This document shows positions 24,984 through 33,809 of a DNA stretch of 42,215 nt, piece after piece (positions within the stretch are counted from its first letter, which is position 1; each line of letters opens with the position of its first letter). Both the position numbers and the translations under genes were made by a program. The stretch comes from Planctomycetota bacterium (GTDB lineage Bacteria; Planctomycetota; Planctomycetia; Pirellulales; Lacipirellulaceae): NCBI GenBank assembly GCA_003576855.1, contig QEVI01000029.1:1-42215 (forward strand), written 5' to 3'. A model generated the notes under the pieces. The model was given only the letters and a program-made list of their open reading frames with translations, did no database searches and was not told the DNA's origin.

Positions 24984-26002
24984 AAGAATCATCAGCTTGC
25001 CGTGCCGTGCAATTCGGCCTGATCGGCGCCGGGGCGATTGCCCAAGCCTACGGTCAGGCGTTCGCCGAGAGCGACCGCGCCCAGTTAGCGGCCGTAGCCG
25101 ACTGCCGTGCGGCAGCCGCCGAGGCCATGGCGGCGACGTTCGGCTGCCAGGCGTTCTCCAACTCCGAGGCCATGCTGGAGGACGCGGAGATCGACGCCGT
25201 GATCGTCTGCACGCCGCCGTCGACGCACCGGGAGGTCTGCTGCGCGGCGATGGAGCGCGGCGTTCACGTGCTTTGCGAGAAGCCGCTTGCCGTATCTTCG
25301 GCCGCCGCGGAGGAGATGATCGGCATGGCGGAGGCGCGGGAACTGGTGTTCACGATGGCCTCGAAGTTCCGCTACGTACCCGACGTGGCGCAGGCCAAAG
25401 CGTTGATTGCCGGCGGCGCGATCGGCGAAGTCGTGCTGTTTGAAAACGTATTCACCGGCCGCGTGGACATGACGCGTCGCTGGAATTCGGATCCGCGAAT
25501 CGCCGGCGGCGGCGTGCTGATCGACAACGGCACGCACTCGGTGGACATCACCCGTTACTGCCTTGGCGAATTGGCGGAAGTGCAGGCGATGGAGGGCAAC
25601 CGCATCCAGTTCTTGCCCGTCGAGGACACCGCCAAGATGTTCGTGCGCAGCCGCGACGGAGTGCTTGGCAGCATCGACCTGTCTTGGAGCGTGAGCAAGG
25701 AGTTGCCGTACTTTATCGCCGTCTACGGGAGCAGCGGCACGATTCTCGTGGGTTGGCGCGAGTCGAAATTGCGGCGCAGCGGCGACGAGGGCTGGACCGT
25801 ATTCGGCGCCGGGTACAACAAGCTCGAGGCCTTCCGGCGGCAGATCGATAATTTCGCCGGCGCCGTGCGCGGCGAGGAGTCGCTGGTGGTGACGCCGGAG
25901 GATGCACTGGCTTCGGTGCAAGTCATCGAGGCGGCCTACCGGTCGCTGGCGCGGCATGAGTGGGAGCCGATCGGCGAGCCTCGCGAGGAATTGGTGGGAT
26001 GA
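24980..26002 (+). CDS. Gfo/Idh/MocA-family NAD-dependent sugar oxidoreductase (WbpB-like)
   Basis: The GTG start at 24980 overlaps the aminotransferase TGA (GTGA). The 340-residue enzyme has a Rossmann dinucleotide site (VQFGLIGAGAIAQAYGQAFA), then AVIVCTPPSTHREVCCAAME, the family EKP motif in HVLCEKPLAVSS, and the C-terminal domain with GGGVLIDNGTHSVDITRYCL, whose D/H pair is the usual catalytic site. Together with the aminotransferase and acetyltransferase it resembles the WbpB-WbpE-WbpD steps that make acetamido sugars or acids. The exact sugar cannot be read from sequence. Confidence 0.88.
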   Translation: MKESSACRAVQFGLIGAGAIAQAYGQAFAESDRAQLAAVADCRAAAAEAMAATFGCQAFSNSEAMLEDAEIDAVIVCTPPSTHREVCCAAMERGVHVLCEKPLAVSSAAAEEMIGMAEARELVFTMASKFRYVPDVAQAKALIAGGAIGEVVLFENVFTGRVDMTRRWNSDPRIAGGGVLIDNGTHSVDITRYCLGELAEVQAMEGNRIQFLPVEDTAKMFVRSRDGVLGSIDLSWSVSKELPYFIAVYGSSGTILVGWRESKLRRSGDEGWTVFGAGYNKLEAFRRQIDNFAGAVRGEESLVVTPEDALASVQVIEAAYRSLARHEWEPIGEPREELVG

Positions 26003-26706
26003 GCAATCCGTTGGTTGAGCGCGCCGGCGACGGCGCCGTATTGCATCCGCCGGACGTCCGCATCCACGCCACTGCCATCGTGGAGGCGGGCGTCGCGTTG
26101 GGCAGCGGAACGTGCGTGTGGGATAACGTTCACATCCGGCAGGGCGCTGCGCTGGGCGAACAGTGCATCGTCGGCGAAAAGACGTACATCGCCTACGGCG
26201 TTAAGATTGGCCGCCGCGTCAAGATCAATGCCATGGTTTACATCTGCTATGGCGTGACGATCGAGGACGGCGTCATGATCAGCGCCGGGACCATTTTTAC
26301 CAACGACGCCTTCCCTCGCGCAGCCACTCCGGACCTAAAACGTCTGCGACCTTCAGACCCGGACGAATCGACGCGGCAGACGATCGTCGCCGAGGGCGCC
26401 ACGATTGGCGCCGGCTGCACCGTGGGCAGCAACCTGCGGATCGGGCGGTTTGCGATGATCGGCATGGGAAGCGTCGTGACCCGCGACGTACCGGATTTTC
26501 ATTTGGCGGTCGGCAATCCCGCGCGGTCGATTGGCGCCGTGTGCCGTTGCGGCCGCCCGATCGCGCGATGGCCAGCGGGCGAGCCGCCGACGCAGGCGCA
26601 CTGCGAGTGCGACCAGTGCGGCGCGCGTTATTCGGTTTGCGGCGGGAACGTCGCCGAAGCGCCGGCGGCGGCCGCGGTCCTCGATTCGCAGCAAGCGGCG
26701 CCATGA
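25999..26706 (+). CDS. Left-handed beta-helix sugar N-acetyltransferase (WbpD-like) with C-terminal zinc-ribbon-like tail
   Basis: The ATG at 25999 overlaps the previous TGA. The 235-residue protein shows hexapeptide repeats from about residue 15 to 165 (ATAIVEAGVALGSGTCVWDN, IGRRVKINAMVYICYGVTIE, ATIGAGCTVGSNLRIGRFAM). It carries the WbpD/WlbB-type loop IFTNDAFPRA and ends the helix with AVGNPARSIGAV. It should acetylate an amino sugar made by the two preceding enzymes. Unusually, about residues 178-220 carry CRCG and CECDQCG, spaced like a four-cysteine zinc ribbon. The downstream ATG overlaps its TGA. Confidence 0.87.
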   Translation: MSNPLVERAGDGAVLHPPDVRIHATAIVEAGVALGSGTCVWDNVHIRQGAALGEQCIVGEKTYIAYGVKIGRRVKINAMVYICYGVTIEDGVMISAGTIFTNDAFPRAATPDLKRLRPSDPDESTRQTIVAEGATIGAGCTVGSNLRIGRFAMIGMGSVVTRDVPDFHLAVGNPARSIGAVCRCGRPIARWPAGEPPTQAHCECDQCGARYSVCGGNVAEAPAAAAVLDSQQAAP

Positions 26707-28148
26707 CCCGCGAGGCCCCGGACACGACGAATCGCTGGGGCGTCGTCGGCGGCGGCATGCTTGGCCTAGCGCTTGCGCAAAAGCTGGCAGCCAGCGGCCA
26801 GAACGTCACCGTGCTGGAAGGCGCCGGCGAAGTGGGGGGGCTCGCCTCGGCCTGGCAGATTGGCGACGTGCAGTGGGATCGCCATTATCATGTCACGCTC
26901 CTTTCGGACCTGCGATTGCGAAAGCTTTTGCGGGAACTCGACCTGGAGCGCGAGATGCGATGGGTCGAGACGAAGACCGGCTTCTATACCGATGGCCGGC
27001 TGTACTCGATGTCCAATACGCTTGAATTCCTGCGATTTCCGCCGCTACGGTTTATAGACAAGGTTCGTCTGGGGCTGACGATTTGGGCGACGTCGCGGCG
27101 CAAGGACTGGCAAGCGCTGGAAGGCTGCCTTGTCGCGGATTGGCTGCGCAAATGGTCCGGCCAGCGGACATTCAGTCGCATTTGGCAGCCGCTGCTTAAA
27201 GCAAAGCTCGGCGAGTGTTATCGCGAGACCTCCGCCGCGTTCATCTGGGCGACGATCTCCCGAATGTACGCCGCGCGCCAGAGCGGGATGAAGAAGGAGA
27301 TGTTCGGCTACGTGCCGGGCGGCTACGCGCGGATCCTGCAACGATACGTGGAACATCTTCGCAGCGCCGGCGTCGAGCTCCGGACAAACGCCGGCGTTTC
27401 GGCCGTCACCGCCGCGGCGGACGGCCAGGTGCTAGTCGAAACCGCCGGCGGCGCCGAATCGTTTTTCCATGTTGTGCTGACGACGCCGTCGCCGGTGATC
27501 GCGCAGCTCTGCCCGCAAATGGGCGGCCAGGAGCGCGCGAAGCACGAATCGATCCGGTATCTGGGCGTCATTTGCGCCTCAGTGCTTATGAAACGACCGT
27601 TGGCCGGGTATTATGTAACGAACATCACCGACGGTGACGTGCCGTTCACGGCCATCATTGAAATGACGGCACTGGTGGATCCGGCGGAGCTCGGCAATTC
27701 GCACCTGGCGTATCTGCCGCGTTACGCGGCAGTCGATGACGAAGCATGGACTTGGTCGGACCAGGACCTCCAGGAGCGGTTTCTGACGGCGCTGGCGCGG
27801 ATGTATCCGCAATTCGCACGCGAGGACGTGCTGGCGTTTCGGGTTTCGCGAGCGCGGTATGTCATGGCATTGCCTACGCTACACTATTCGCAGCGACTGC
27901 CGCCGTTCGAAACCGGCTTGCCGGGCGTGCTGGCCGTCAATTCGGCCCATATTGTGAAGGGCACGCTCAACGTCAACGAAGTGCTGGAGCTGGCCGACGC
28001 AGCCTTTGATTCGACCCTAGCGCCCGCGATAGCTGCGGCGAAGCCGACATGTTCGGCGTCGCAGCGCGGAGCGCATGCGCCTTTGAATTGCACCCCGCCT
28101 GATGAATGCCATGACCAAACGGCTGGCGAGCTTGTCGCTCGACCTTGA
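26703..28148 (+). CDS. FAD-dependent NAD(P)/amine-oxidase-like oxidoreductase
   Basis: This 481-residue protein begins with an FAD-binding fold (WGVVGGGMLGLALAQKLAAS, then VTVLEGAGEVGGLASAWQIG). It continues as in protoporphyrinogen-oxidase/UDP-galactopyranose-mutase relatives (WDRHYHVTLLSDLRLRKLL, WQPLLKAKLGECYRETSAAF, FGYVPGGYARILQRYVEHLR) and ends with GLPGVLAVNSAHIVKGTLNV. Such genes are frequent in polysaccharide loci of diverse bacteria, where their substrate is usually not known. It starts with an ATGA overlap after the acetyltransferase. About 45 bases at its 3' end overlap the deacetylase start, and the last 40 residues look unstructured. Confidence 0.85.
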   Translation: MTREAPDTTNRWGVVGGGMLGLALAQKLAASGQNVTVLEGAGEVGGLASAWQIGDVQWDRHYHVTLLSDLRLRKLLRELDLEREMRWVETKTGFYTDGRLYSMSNTLEFLRFPPLRFIDKVRLGLTIWATSRRKDWQALEGCLVADWLRKWSGQRTFSRIWQPLLKAKLGECYRETSAAFIWATISRMYAARQSGMKKEMFGYVPGGYARILQRYVEHLRSAGVELRTNAGVSAVTAAADGQVLVETAGGAESFFHVVLTTPSPVIAQLCPQMGGQERAKHESIRYLGVICASVLMKRPLAGYYVTNITDGDVPFTAIIEMTALVDPAELGNSHLAYLPRYAAVDDEAWTWSDQDLQERFLTALARMYPQFAREDVLAFRVSRARYVMALPTLHYSQRLPPFETGLPGVLAVNSAHIVKGTLNVNEVLELADAAFDSTLAPAIAAAKPTCSASQRGAHAPLNCTPPDECHDQTAGELVARP

Positions 28149-29013
28149 TAACAAGTGGTCGTACATGAAGACGCACGGCGACGCGGGCTGGGAGAGCTTT
28201 CCCAGTTACCTCGACGTGGTCGTGCCTCGGGTGCTGGAATTGCTTGATGCTCGCGGGCTGAAGATCACGTTCTTCGTCGTCGGCCAGGACGCCGCGCTGG
28301 ATAAGAACCGCGAGGCGCTGTCGGCGATTGCCGAGGCCGGGCACGAAATCGGGAATCATTCGTTCCGCCACGAGCCATGGCTCCACCTCTATGGGCGGAA
28401 GGAGCTGGCCGAGGAGTTAAGCCGCGCCGAAGAGGCCATTGAACGAGTGGTCGGCGTCAAGCCGGTCGGATTTCGCGGGCCCGGCTATAGTTTTTCGCCT
28501 CCTCTGCTGGAGGAATTGGCGCGTCGGGGCTATGAATACGACGCCTCGACTCTGCCGACGTTTTTGGGGCCGGTGGCGCGGGCCTACTACTTTTTCCGAT
28601 CCGAGCTTAAACAAACCGAGCGGCAGCAGCGGAAGCGGCTGTTTGGCAAGCTGTCGGATGGTTTTCGGCCTTTGCGGCTGTACGTGTGGCCGGACTTGTG
28701 CCGCGACCTGGTCGAAGTGCCGGTGACGACGATGCCGCTGTTGAAGCTGCCGTTCCACATGAGTTACCTGCTGTATCTTGCGCAGTACAGCGAACGACTT
28801 GCCATGTCGTATTTTCAGGCCGCTCTGTCCCTATGCCGGATGACGGGGGTGGAGCCGTCGCTGTTGTTGCACCCGCTGGATTTCCTTGGCGGGGACGATG
28901 ACGGCGATCTTGCGTTCTTTCCCGCCATGCAATTGCCGTCGGCCCGGAAACTGCGTTTCGTCGAGGCGGCCCTCGAACGATTCGCCCGCCTGCCCCGGAG
29001 CGCGCCCTCCTAG
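28102..29013 (+). CDS. NodB-type polysaccharide deacetylase
   Basis: This 303-residue protein (or 300 from the ATG at 28111) has the NodB catalytic motifs. They are LSLDLDNKW (catalytic and metal aspartates), GLKITFFVVGQDA, the zinc-binding pair in HEIGNHSFRHEPW, and VGFRGPGYSFSPPLLEELAR. The late LLLHPLDFLGG supplies the final histidine motif. There is no signal peptide, so it would act in the cytoplasm on precursors. That is usual for deacetylases of this kind in polysaccharide loci. The start overlaps the end of the FAD enzyme gene by 47 bases. Confidence 0.88.
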   Translation: MNAMTKRLASLSLDLDNKWSYMKTHGDAGWESFPSYLDVVVPRVLELLDARGLKITFFVVGQDAALDKNREALSAIAEAGHEIGNHSFRHEPWLHLYGRKELAEELSRAEEAIERVVGVKPVGFRGPGYSFSPPLLEELARRGYEYDASTLPTFLGPVARAYYFFRSELKQTERQQRKRLFGKLSDGFRPLRLYVWPDLCRDLVEVPVTTMPLLKLPFHMSYLLYLAQYSERLAMSYFQAALSLCRMTGVEPSLLLHPLDFLGGDDDGDLAFFPAMQLPSARKLRFVEAALERFARLPRSAPS

Positions 29014-29029
29014 CTGCATCGGCGGACGA

Positions 29030-30628
29030 ATGAACGGGATGGGTGTCGAGCGGCCACTGGCGGGGAGCGAAGCCGACCGCGCGGGGCTGGTCATCGTGCT
29101 GACGCTCGCCGCCGCCGTGCGCGTGTGGGGCATCCAGCGGCAAAGCCTGTTTTGCGATGAAGTCGTCGAGGCGTCTATCGCCCGGCTGCCGTGGCGGCAG
29201 ATAATCACCTACCCGGACGGGTTTCCTCCGCTCTATCACCTGGTCTTGTCCGCTTGGTCGCGAGCGTTTCCGAGTCCTGAGAGCGGTCGTTGGATCTCGG
29301 CGCTATTCGGCGTGGCAGCCGTCTATGCCGGCCATCGCTGGGCGCGGCACGCCGCAGGGAGTAAAGCAGGGCTGTTTGCGGGGTTACTCCTCGCGATTTC
29401 ACCGCTGCATGTCTATCTGTCCCAGGAAATGCGAGCGTATGCGCTGTACTTCTGTTTGACGGGTTTTGCGCTGATGTATTTCTTTGAGGCGCTGGCGTCG
29501 AATTCGCGTGCGAGCTGGACGGGCTTCGCATTAAGCGCCGGTTTGGCGATCAATACGCATTACTATGCGGCCCTCTTGGCGGGCATGCTGGCCCTGGCGC
29601 TCGTCTACTACCGCCGGAGTTGGATCGAACTACGTCGCGGCGTGGCGGCGTTTATCTGTTTGGCGGCATTGTCTGCGCCGGCGCTGATGCTGCTGCCAGG
29701 CGACGTGGCGTATCAGAGCGAGGGGTTTGCCGGTCGAGCGCCGCTGTTGGCGACGCTCGCCCATACGGCCTATTCGTTCTTCGGGGGGTTCTCGCTCGGA
29801 CCGTCCTTAACCGAACTGCACGTGCTGCCGATGCGCTCTGCGGCCATCAAGGCGGCGCCCTGGGCGGCTTTTTTTGGCGTTATCGGCCTGTGGCTGCTGT
29901 GGCAAGGATGGCTCGACTTGCGTCGCCGGCGGTTTGGCGCGGCGATTGTCGTTCTGGCGTTGGCGTCGGCGCCGGCCATTGGTGCAGCCGGGGCGCTGGC
30001 CGGCGTGGGGCCGAAGGTTCGCTACTGGTGCTGGATTCTGCTGCCGCTGGTGGTGTGGTTGGCGGCGGGAACGGCAAGAGGATGGCATGGCCGATGCCGG
30101 CTGGCTACGCGAATCGCATTTGCCGCACTAGCGACGGCTCAGCTCTTTGCTGTCGTCAATCGGCATGTCGATGAGGCGTATGCGATCGAGGACGTGCGGT
30201 CGGCCGCGGAGCTGATTCGCGAAAAAGCAGCGCCCGGCGCGCCCGTGGCCGTGGTGGCGGACTATATGGCGCCGACGGCGCGGTACTACCTGGACGGCGC
30301 CGCGACGCTTTACGGCTGGCTGCCCTACATCGACCACGGGCCAGCGAGCGCCGTTGTCGGCGCGATATCGGGTCGCGCGTACCAATGGACCGTATTCCCG
30401 CGAAACGACTCCGAGGTGCGAGGCTCACGCCCGTTTGATCGCGCTGCGATCGACGAGTGGCTGAGAGCGGTGCGGGAAATATCGCCAGACGGGAAGTTCT
30501 GGCTCATCTATTCGCGAGAGTACCACGGCGACCCCGGCGGCCTGCTCCTGGAGCACCTGCAGCAGTCCGGCATCGCGGAGCTTGAATCCCAGTTTCCCGG
30601 CGTACGGGTGTTTCGAGGCCGATTGTAA
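29030..30628 (+). CDS. GT39/ArnT-like integral membrane glycosyltransferase
   Basis: This 532-residue protein has about 10 hydrophobic segments. The first extracytoplasmic loop carries the acidic pair in RQSLFCDEVVEASIARL, which is the catalytic position of GT-C enzymes such as PMT and ArnT. The stretch SPLHVYLSQEMRAYALYFCL is typical of the family, and a soluble C-terminal domain of about 170 residues follows the last helix. Such enzymes move sugars from polyprenyl phosphate carriers outside the cytoplasm. It could decorate the exported polymer. It is the last plus-strand gene of the locus. An ATG at 29039 is an alternative start. Confidence 0.85.
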   Translation: MNGMGVERPLAGSEADRAGLVIVLTLAAAVRVWGIQRQSLFCDEVVEASIARLPWRQIITYPDGFPPLYHLVLSAWSRAFPSPESGRWISALFGVAAVYAGHRWARHAAGSKAGLFAGLLLAISPLHVYLSQEMRAYALYFCLTGFALMYFFEALASNSRASWTGFALSAGLAINTHYYAALLAGMLALALVYYRRSWIELRRGVAAFICLAALSAPALMLLPGDVAYQSEGFAGRAPLLATLAHTAYSFFGGFSLGPSLTELHVLPMRSAAIKAAPWAAFFGVIGLWLLWQGWLDLRRRRFGAAIVVLALASAPAIGAAGALAGVGPKVRYWCWILLPLVVWLAAGTARGWHGRCRLATRIAFAALATAQLFAVVNRHVDEAYAIEDVRSAAELIREKAAPGAPVAVVADYMAPTARYYLDGAATLYGWLPYIDHGPASAVVGAISGRAYQWTVFPRNDSEVRGSRPFDRAAIDEWLRAVREISPDGKFWLIYSREYHGDPGGLLLEHLQQSGIAELESQFPGVRVFRGRL

Positions 30629-30667
30629 CGCCCGCGCGGGGCCGCGAGCCTCAAGCTGCGGCGTTAC
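30625..30667. terminator. Possible bidirectional terminator between convergent genes
   Basis: GTAACGCC at 30625-30632 is the exact reverse complement of GGCGTTAC at 30660-30667. The arms contain the stop codons of the two converging genes. Inside the loop lies a smaller CGCG-GGGC-CGCG hairpin. There is no T tract, so this is a weak candidate. Confidence 0.3.
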
Positions 30668-31725
30668 GGCCCGAAGATTTTCTTGAACCGTGCGGTCTCG
30701 ACGACTACCGGTTGGCCGGCTTCTTCGTACTGAAACATGGCGGCGATATTGCGTGCGTCGCACCATCGGCGGCCCTCGCCAGGCCCCATGACCATTAGCG
30801 CGGTGTCGAGCGCATCGGCCTCAAGGCACGTCTCGGCGACGACGGTGACCGATACGCCCCGGTAGGGCAGGGCGCGCCCGGTGCGCGGATCAATGATATG
30901 CGTGTATCCCTGTTTGTCATCAGTGCGAAAGTTGCGATAATCGCCTGCGGTCGTGAGCGCGAGATCGCGGAGCGACACGATGCGCACAAGCGGACGCTCG
31001 CCGGCGGGGCGGGCGCGTTCGACGCCGATTCGCCAAGGCGTGCCGCCGGGCCGCGTGCCCGCAGCGCGAACCTCGCCGCCGCACTCGACCATGGCATCGG
31101 CGAATCCGAGGGATTGCAGCAACTCGATCATCAGGTCCACTGCAAAGCCCGGAGCGAGCGCAGAAAAGTCCACTTCGACGCCAGCTTGTTCCTTCCATAA
31201 TGCCGGCGGATCCTGGCGGACCCGCAGGCGGCCGGGGCCGACCAAGGACATCGCCGAACGGATTTCTTCGTCCGACGGCGGTTGAAACGGGGCGGATGCC
31301 TGTTTTCCTTGGGCGTCGAAGCGCCACAGTCGGAGCACCGGCGATACGGTGACGTCGAGCGCTCCGCCCGTGAGTTCGCAATAGCGCACGGCTTCGCCAG
31401 CGACATACGCCGTGCGGCGCGATACAGGGAACCACTCGCCGGATGATGCACGGTTGAACCGCGACAACTCCGAATCCACGCGATAGGTGGACATCTGCAG
31501 ATCGAACTCGGCGAGCAGCGTTTCGACGGCTTCGTGGACGTGCTGCTCAGTTCCTTGCCCAGAACCCCAGTACTTGATGCGATAGGTAGTGCCCATGGCA
31601 CGGCCCGTAAGTAGCACTGGTTGCACCTGACTTTGCGCCGCCGGCGACGCGTCGTCGGCATGGGCAAGTGGAAGTCCCAGAAGCGCCAGCGAGGTTATCA
31701 GCAGAGCATACAGAGGGATCGACAT
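30664..31725 (-). CDS. apbE: FAD:protein FMN transferase (ApbE)
   Basis: The start at 31725 gives a signal peptide (MSIPLYALLITSLALLGLPL, then AHADD); the frame opens at 31779. The 353-residue product carries ApbE motifs in order: GRAMGTTYRIKYW, MSTYRVDSELSRFNR, GGALDVTVSPVLRLWRF, VDFSALAPGFAVDLMIELL, VECGGEVRAAG, DLALTTAGDYRNF, YTHIIDPRTGRALPY and LEADALDTALMVMG. It should attach FMN by a phosphoester to a Thr of exported flavoproteins. The usual lysine of the IAKGYAVD motif is proline here (ALAPGFAVD). No Rnf or Nqr target gene is present in the window. Confidence 0.88.
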   Translation of the reverse strand: MSIPLYALLITSLALLGLPLAHADDASPAAQSQVQPVLLTGRAMGTTYRIKYWGSGQGTEQHVHEAVETLLAEFDLQMSTYRVDSELSRFNRASSGEWFPVSRRTAYVAGEAVRYCELTGGALDVTVSPVLRLWRFDAQGKQASAPFQPPSDEEIRSAMSLVGPGRLRVRQDPPALWKEQAGVEVDFSALAPGFAVDLMIELLQSLGFADAMVECGGEVRAAGTRPGGTPWRIGVERARPAGERPLVRIVSLRDLALTTAGDYRNFRTDDKQGYTHIIDPRTGRALPYRGVSVTVVAETCLEADALDTALMVMGPGEGRRWCDARNIAAMFQYEEAGQPVVVETARFKKIFGP

Positions 31726-32232
31726 GCGAATTAATGCAAAAGTGCTACGTTGAACAAACCGCGGAGGCATGGAGCACACGGAGATGCGCGCGAATTACTG
31801 CCACTTATGATTCGCAACCCTCGACGGCGTTGTACAGCTACGAGTGACATGTCGGAGAGGTCAACGCAGGCGACGACCGATCTGGATGGCACTCAAACGT
31901 GATCCATGCCTCCGTGACGCCGGATCAGGCCGAACGCTGAGGGATGCACCCAACGCGCCGGAGCATCTGCAATGCACTGTCAAACCCTGCCGCCTAATTT
32001 GAGCATAAAGCCCAGCGGCGGCGGATGCCACTGCGGCGGCGCGAGACGGCTAGACCGGCTGAATCGGCGGCAAGGGGTGCTGAGAGCGTCCCACGATAGA
32101 CGCCGGGGCCAGCGATGTTACAATGGCCCGCGACGCCGCGGCCGCGCGGTCCATGCCGGCGGCATGATCGCAAGATCGCCTCACGCCGCGGCTAGGGGCG
32201 GCTGCATAACCAAGTCATTTGGAATCTGAACG
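31726..32232. other. Divergent intergenic region, no gene seen
   Basis: About 500 bases lie between the diverging apbE and aldolase genes. They must hold both promoters. No RNA gene, riboswitch or supported small gene was recognised. The composition is less GC-rich near apbE (31726-31830) than elsewhere, as expected of a promoter. Confidence 0.35.
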
Positions 32233-33117
32233 ATGCCAGAAGCTGACGTAAGCAAGAAGGAAAAGCAATACTTCACGGACGTGCCGCAGCAAACTCCCGG
32301 GTTTTTTCTGAAGGGGAGCGGCAATCTCGATTGGGGCATGAAGCACCGCCTGGCGCAGACGTTCAATCCGAAAACCGGCCGAACGGTGATGTTGGCCTTC
32401 GACCACGGCTACTTCCAAGGTCCCACCACCGGACTGGAGCGGATCGACCAGACCATCGTCCCGCTGGCGCCGTACTGCGACGCGCTGTTTTGCACTCGCG
32501 GGGTCGTTCGCTCGTTGATTCCGGCCGACGTGCAGCAGCCGGTCTTTTTGCGGGCTAGCGGCGGACCGAGCATTCTGAAGGAGCTTTCCGACGAACAAAT
32601 CGCGATGGATATCGAAGACGCGATTCGGCTCGACGCGGCGGGCATCGGCATTCAGGTGTTTATCGGCGGCGAACACGAGACGCGGTCCGTCCACAACATG
32701 ACCCGCCTGGTAGACGCCGGCATGCGCTACGGCATTCCGGTGATGGCCGTAACAGCGGTCGGCAAAGACATGGTTCGCAACGCTCAATACTTCCGGCTCG
32801 CGTGCCGCATCTGCGCGGAGCTGGGGGCTCACGTCATCAAAACCTATTTCGTCGCCGAGGAGTTCGAGACGGTGACGTCGTCCTGCCCGGTGCCGATCGT
32901 GATGGCCGGCGGCAAGAAGCTGCCGGAGCTCGACGCGCTGACCATGGCGTACAATGCCGTTCAGCAAGGCGCCGCCGGCGTGGATATGGGCCGCAACATC
33001 TTCCAGTCCGACGCGCCCAAGGCGATGATGGCTGCGGTCAATAAAGTGGTGCATGAGAACATGAAGCCGGCCGAGGCGCTGCAACTGTTCGAGTCGTTGA
33101 AGGCCGAGGGCAAGTGA
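32233..33117 (+). CDS. LsrF-like class I aldolase/thiolase
   Basis: This 294-residue protein resembles E. coli LsrF along its full length as I recall that sequence: [60 protein letters not shown] and [20 protein letters not shown] are nearly the same. The Schiff-base lysine is expected in [12 protein letters not shown]. LsrF acts on the phosphorylated AI-2 breakdown product 3-hydroxy-5-phosphonooxypentane-2,4-dione, transferring an acetyl group to CoA. However, no lsrK, lsrG or Lsr transporter gene is nearby. Instead an RPE-like epimerase and an SDR follow with overlapping starts, so it may cleave another phosphosugar. Confidence 0.88.
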   Translation: MPEADVSKKEKQYFTDVPQQTPGFFLKGSGNLDWGMKHRLAQTFNPKTGRTVMLAFDHGYFQGPTTGLERIDQTIVPLAPYCDALFCTRGVVRSLIPADVQQPVFLRASGGPSILKELSDEQIAMDIEDAIRLDAAGIGIQVFIGGEHETRSVHNMTRLVDAGMRYGIPVMAVTAVGKDMVRNAQYFRLACRICAELGAHVIKTYFVAEEFETVTSSCPVPIVMAGGKKLPELDALTMAYNAVQQGAAGVDMGRNIFQSDAPKAMMAAVNKVVHENMKPAEALQLFESLKAEGK

Positions 33118-33809
33118 CTCGACAAGCGCTAGTTGACGAGTTGCGCGCCGGTCCGCCCAAGCTGAGCGTCGGCATCCTCGCGGCCGACGCGATGAACTTC
33201 GGGGCGGCCATCGAACTGCTCGAGCGGTTCGGCGCTTTGGTGCATCTAGATGTCATGGACGGCCGCGTCTGGCCGCGGATTACGGCAGGCTCGTCGCTGC
33301 TGGCCGGGCTGCGCACGCGTTTGCTAAAAGACGTCCATCTGCTCGTGGAGCGGCCGGAGAAGCATATCGAGGATTTCGCCAAAGCCGGCGCCGACCTTAT
33401 TTCGTTTTCGGTCGAACATTGCCGCGACGTCGCCGCGGCGCTCGACCTTATCGGCGCCTTGCCCAACGCCAACGATCCCCAGCGAGGCATCTTGCGAGGC
33501 GCATCGCTCGATCCGGCCACGCCCGTCGAGGCGTTGGCGCCCGTGGCGGATCGCATCGACGTCGTGGTGCTGCTGGCCGTCGGACCGACGACGGGAAAGC
33601 AAGATTTCATCGCCGGCTTGCCGGACAAGATTTCCGCGGTGCGTCAGCTCAGGTCCGATATCCTCGTGTTCGTCGATGGCGCCGTGACGAAGGAGAACAT
33701 CGGCCGCGTCGCGGCGATGGGACCGAACGCCATCGTCACCGGCAGCGCGGCATTCGCGGGCGACGCGGCGGAAAACATCCGGTACATGCTGGAGCAGATC
33801 CGTGGATAA
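33114..33809 (+). CDS. Ribulose-phosphate 3-epimerase-like protein with altered active-site loop
   Basis: The GTG start overlaps the TGA of the aldolase gene (GTGA). The 231-residue TIM barrel follows ribulose-phosphate 3-epimerase: [37 protein letters not shown] (metal ligands H44 and D46), [20 protein letters not shown] and [12 protein letters not shown] (the late catalytic Asp). All four metal ligands appear kept. The flexible MxxNPGFGGQ loop of true epimerases is replaced by [13 protein letters not shown], so the substrate is probably not ribulose 5-phosphate. It lies between the aldolase and the dehydrogenase of a three-gene operon and likely acts in the same pathway. Confidence 0.82.
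   Translation: MTRQALVDELRAGPPKLSVGILAADAMNFGAAIELLERFGALVHLDVMDGRVWPRITAGSSLLAGLRTRLLKDVHLLVERPEKHIEDFAKAGADLISFSVEHCRDVAAALDLIGALPNANDPQRGILRGASLDPATPVEALAPVADRIDVVVLLAVGPTTGKQDFIAGLPDKISAVRQLRSDILVFVDGAVTKENIGRVAAMGPNAIVTGSAAFAGDAAENIRYMLEQIRG

Noticed and set aside
32233..33117. Evidence for a complete AI-2 (Lsr) uptake and processing system
   Set aside because: Only the LsrF-like gene is present. No LsrK kinase, LsrG, LsrR or Lsr transporter gene is in the window.
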